Origin: Candidatus Iainarchaeum sp.
Lineage (GTDB): Archaea > Iainarchaeota > Iainarchaeia > Iainarchaeales > GCA-2688035
Assembly: GCA_016931555.1 (NCBI GenBank)
Contig: JAFGEM010000054.1
Span: 1-8,057, forward strand
DNA length: 8,057 bases
Direction of reading: 5' to 3'
Shown here: piece by piece, positions 6,447 to 8,057 of the stretch
Layout: every line of letters starts with the position of its first letter
Position numbering within the stretch: position 1 is the stretch's first letter
Position numbers and translations under genes: made by a program
Notes under the pieces: model-generated
The model's database searches: none
What the model saw: only the letters and a program-made list of their open reading frames with translations
Told to the model about the DNA's origin: nothing

Positions 6447-7130
6447 TCAGAAAAAGCGGTTGTATACAAGCCTTTTCAAGATGAGTAGGCCGTGCCTCAC
6501 TTTCAGTTTTTCAATGCCCAGTCTCATTCCATAAAAAATCGGCACTACATCCATTTTGCACCCGCTTTTTGTTGACTGTGAATACAAGTCTGCCTCTAAA
6601 TCAAATCCCTTGGCCCTTATTTTCAAGTCCTTCAGTTTTTCTGTTTTAAAAGCCCAATAACCACAGCAGATGTCATTGACTTTAAAATTGAAATAGAGGA
6701 TGTTTGCAATTGTGGTAAGCATTCTGTTGCCAAAAAGATTAAGGCCGCGCATTGCCCTAAACTGCCGTTTTGGGTTTATTCGAGTGCCAACAACAACATC
6801 ATAGCCCTGATTTAAAGGCCCGACCATTAAACTGACTTCTTCCGGAGCATAAGTGTTGTCTGCATCAAGCATGACAACATAATCGTGGTCTATTTTTTTT
6901 GAATTCAGGAATTCCTTGAAAGTCTGGAAGGCATATCCCTTGCCCTGGCGCTTTTCACTTAGCACAATTGCCTTGTTTTTTTTCGCAACTTTTGCAGTTG
7001 AATCTGTCGAATTATTGTCAACAACAACCACAGTGTCAACATATTTCGGCATTTTTTTGAAAACCGCTTGAAGTCCTTCTTCCTCGTTAAAAGCAGGTAA
7101 CAAGACAAGTATTTTTTTTCTGTTTAGCAT
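6447..7130 (-). CDS. GT2 family glycosyltransferase, DPM1/polyprenyl-phosphate sugar synthase type
   Basis: This complete 227-residue enzyme starts at ATG 7130. LVLLPAFNEEEGL (8-20) and VVVVDNNSTDST (34-45) form the nucleotide site. RQGKGYAF (61-68) and MLDADNTY (87-94) carry the family QGKG loop and DXD metal motif. NDICCGYWAFK (152-162), GFDLEADL (175-182) and YGMRLGIEKLKVRHG (200-214) match the acceptor side of dolichyl-phosphate mannose or glucose synthases. There is no C-terminal multi-spanning domain, so it resembles soluble or peripheral DPM1-type enzymes. The expected reaction is NDP-sugar plus polyprenyl phosphate to polyprenyl-phosphate sugar on the cytoplasmic membrane face, feeding later glycan assembly. 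It converges on DUF5989 and diverges from the radical SAM gene with its own promoter. Mannose versus glucose cannot be decided. Confidence 0.92.
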   Translation of the reverse strand: MLNRKKILVLLPAFNEEEGLQAVFKKMPKYVDTVVVVDNNSTDSTAKVAKKNKAIVLSEKRQGKGYAFQTFKEFLNSKKIDHDYVVMLDADNTYAPEEVSLMVGPLNQGYDVVVGTRINPKRQFRAMRGLNLFGNRMLTTIANILYFNFKVNDICCGYWAFKTEKLKDLKIRAKGFDLEADLYSQSTKSGCKMDVVPIFYGMRLGIEKLKVRHGLLILKRLVYNRFF

Positions 7131-7151
7131 CAGTAAAAAATAGTTTGGATA

Positions 7152-7160
7152 GCTTTTAAA
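7152..7160 (-). promoter_or_regulatory. TATA box for the DPM1-like gene (leaderless)
   Basis: The minus strand reads TTTAAAAGC, centred about 27 nt before ATG 7130, with a purine-rich AGAAAGAA just upstream that may serve as a BRE. No Shine-Dalgarno site precedes the ATG, as expected for a leaderless archaeal message. The core TTTAAA is palindromic, so it could also serve the divergent plus-strand gene; however, TTATAC at about 7239-7244 is better placed for a start at 7289. Confidence 0.55.
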
Positions 7161-7288
7161 TTCTTTCTGTGATTTGCGCGATTCTTTTAGTACAATGATT
7201 GAAGAAAAAGTTTTTTCAAGAGATAGTCTTTAATTTTAGTTATACATCCCTGCTGACACAGCACATTTCTTTTGGGAGTAGTGTTTTT

Positions 7289-8057
7289 TTGAAGATTTCG
7301 CTTTTGAATGTTTTTTCTGAGTCAAAAAACCTGCACAATAAGGATACTGCGGGAAGCTATGGCCATAACCTTAGTATTGGGAGCTCGCTCCGCGCGAAAA
7401 TAATTGAACACATGAAAAGCCACGGTGTCCGTCTTCCCCTCGTGTCTTTTGGTTACCTAGCATCAATTTTTCGTGAAAAGGGCTTTGACGTTGAAGTCCG
7501 AACTAACGAAATTCTAAGGGACCCGGATTTAGTGCTAATCCAATCTTCTATTGTTGATTACAAGAGTGAGTTATCCTTTATTGAAAAAATAAAATCAGAG
7601 ACCAATGCGCGTGTTGGTGTGCTGGGTCCGTTTGCAGGAGCGCTTCCAAACATTTTTTTGGAAAAAGCGGACTTTGTTGTAAAAGGCGAACCCGAAGAAT
7701 TTGCTTTAAGATTAAAAGCCGGCTCCAAGCCAAAGGGCCTAATCAACAGCAAGCCAGTCCACAACCTTGATTCTTTGCCTTTTCCGGCTTGGGATTTTTT
7801 TAACGTAAAAGAATTTTCTTATTACCCTGCAATCAAACACAGGCCTTTTTTGCCAGTGCTTTCAAGCAGGGGATGTAACTTCCAATGCAATTATTGCCCT
7901 TACAAGGCTTTTTACGGCAACCTTCGCATGCGCAGTGTTCAGAGTACTGTGAATGAAATAACCCGCAATGTTCAAGATTTTGGCATGCGTGGAATGCTTT
8001 TTCGCGATCCGATTTTTTCAGTCAATAAAAAGCGCTCTCTTGAAATTGCAGAGGGTA
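7289..8057 (+). CDS. B12-binding-type radical SAM protein (3' truncated by window end)
   Basis: 256 codons are visible and the frame is still open at the right edge. I chose TTG 7289, which gives MKISLLNVF, a normal first strand of this family; GGGAGTAGTG (7274-7283) precedes it. The frame is open back to TTG 7199, but the added residues look unlike protein. Residues 1-140 resemble the B12-binding Rossmann domain: SFGYLASIFREKGFDVEV (53-70), DLVLIQSSIVD (80-90), VGVLGPFAG (109-117) and FVVKGEPEE (129-137). The cobalamin-ligand motif DxHxxG is not seen. LPFPAWDFF (163-171) leads to SSRGCNFQCNYCPY (192-205), whose C196, C200 and C203 bind the 4Fe-4S cluster. The reaction cannot be read; related enzymes in glycan and lipid loci methylate or rearrange carbon centres. 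The gene diverges from the DPM1-like gene. Confidence 0.9.
   Translation, partial: MKISLLNVFSESKNLHNKDTAGSYGHNLSIGSSLRAKIIEHMKSHGVRLPLVSFGYLASIFREKGFDVEVRTNEILRDPDLVLIQSSIVDYKSELSFIEKIKSETNARVGVLGPFAGALPNIFLEKADFVVKGEPEEFALRLKAGSKPKGLINSKPVHNLDSLPFPAWDFFNVKEFSYYPAIKHRPFLPVLSSRGCNFQCNYCPYKAFYGNLRMRSVQSTVNEITRNVQDFGMRGMLFRDPIFSVNKKRSLEIAEG

Noticed and set aside
7199..7288. N-terminal extension of the radical SAM protein from TTG 7199
   Set aside because: The added 30 residues do not resemble the family, and MKISLLNVF at 7289 is a natural first strand with an upstream ribosome site.
1..8057. CRISPR arrays, tRNAs, insertion sequences or direct-repeat arrays
   Set aside because: No regularly spaced repeats, tRNA-like cloverleaf, transposase frame or terminal inverted repeats were found by eye; T and A runs reflect base composition.

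Overview
The window looks like part of a surface-glycan (polysaccharide or glycolipid) locus from an AT-rich archaeon, plausibly of the DPANN type. The archaeal call is inferred from the DNA. Three genes have TATA-like boxes 27-28 nt before their start codons, as expected for leaderless archaeal transcripts. Another start is preceded by a clean GGTGA-type Shine-Dalgarno site, and GTG and TTG starts are common. The protein families also occur in bacteria, so lineage needs a phylogeny.

Left part (1-2244). A 5'-truncated SGNH/AlgX-type hydrolase or acyltransferase (DSHWN motif) overlaps a GT4 glycosyltransferase by 4 bases on the plus strand. A minus-strand gene for a divergent HD-domain protein converges on them and has its own predicted leaderless promoter.

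Centre (2285-6433). A minus-strand operon-like run reads, in transcription order: SxtJ-like small membrane protein, NodU/CmcH/SxtI-type O-carbamoyltransferase, GT2 glycosyltransferase, class I SAM methyltransferase. Diverging from SxtJ on the plus strand is a 53-residue DUF5989/SxtK-like single-pass membrane protein that starts at TTG and is easily missed. Carbamoyltransferase, SxtJ and DUF5989 recur together in bacterial polysaccharide loci and have relatives in saxitoxin clusters, often with an SGNH hydrolase. All these parts are present here, but not in one collinear operon.

Right part (6447-8057). A DPM1-like GT2 (polyprenyl-phosphate sugar synthase type) runs on the minus strand. Diverging from it is a B12-binding-type radical SAM protein, cut off by the window end after its CxxxCxxC motif.

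Working together (inference), the DPM1-like enzyme could load a sugar onto a lipid carrier. The GT4 and GT2 enzymes could extend the glycan. The carbamoyltransferase, methyltransferase and SGNH enzyme could decorate it, with SxtJ and DUF5989 as membrane partners of the carbamoylation step. No RNA genes, CRISPR arrays or mobile elements were seen, and no gene-free stretch exceeds 300 bases.
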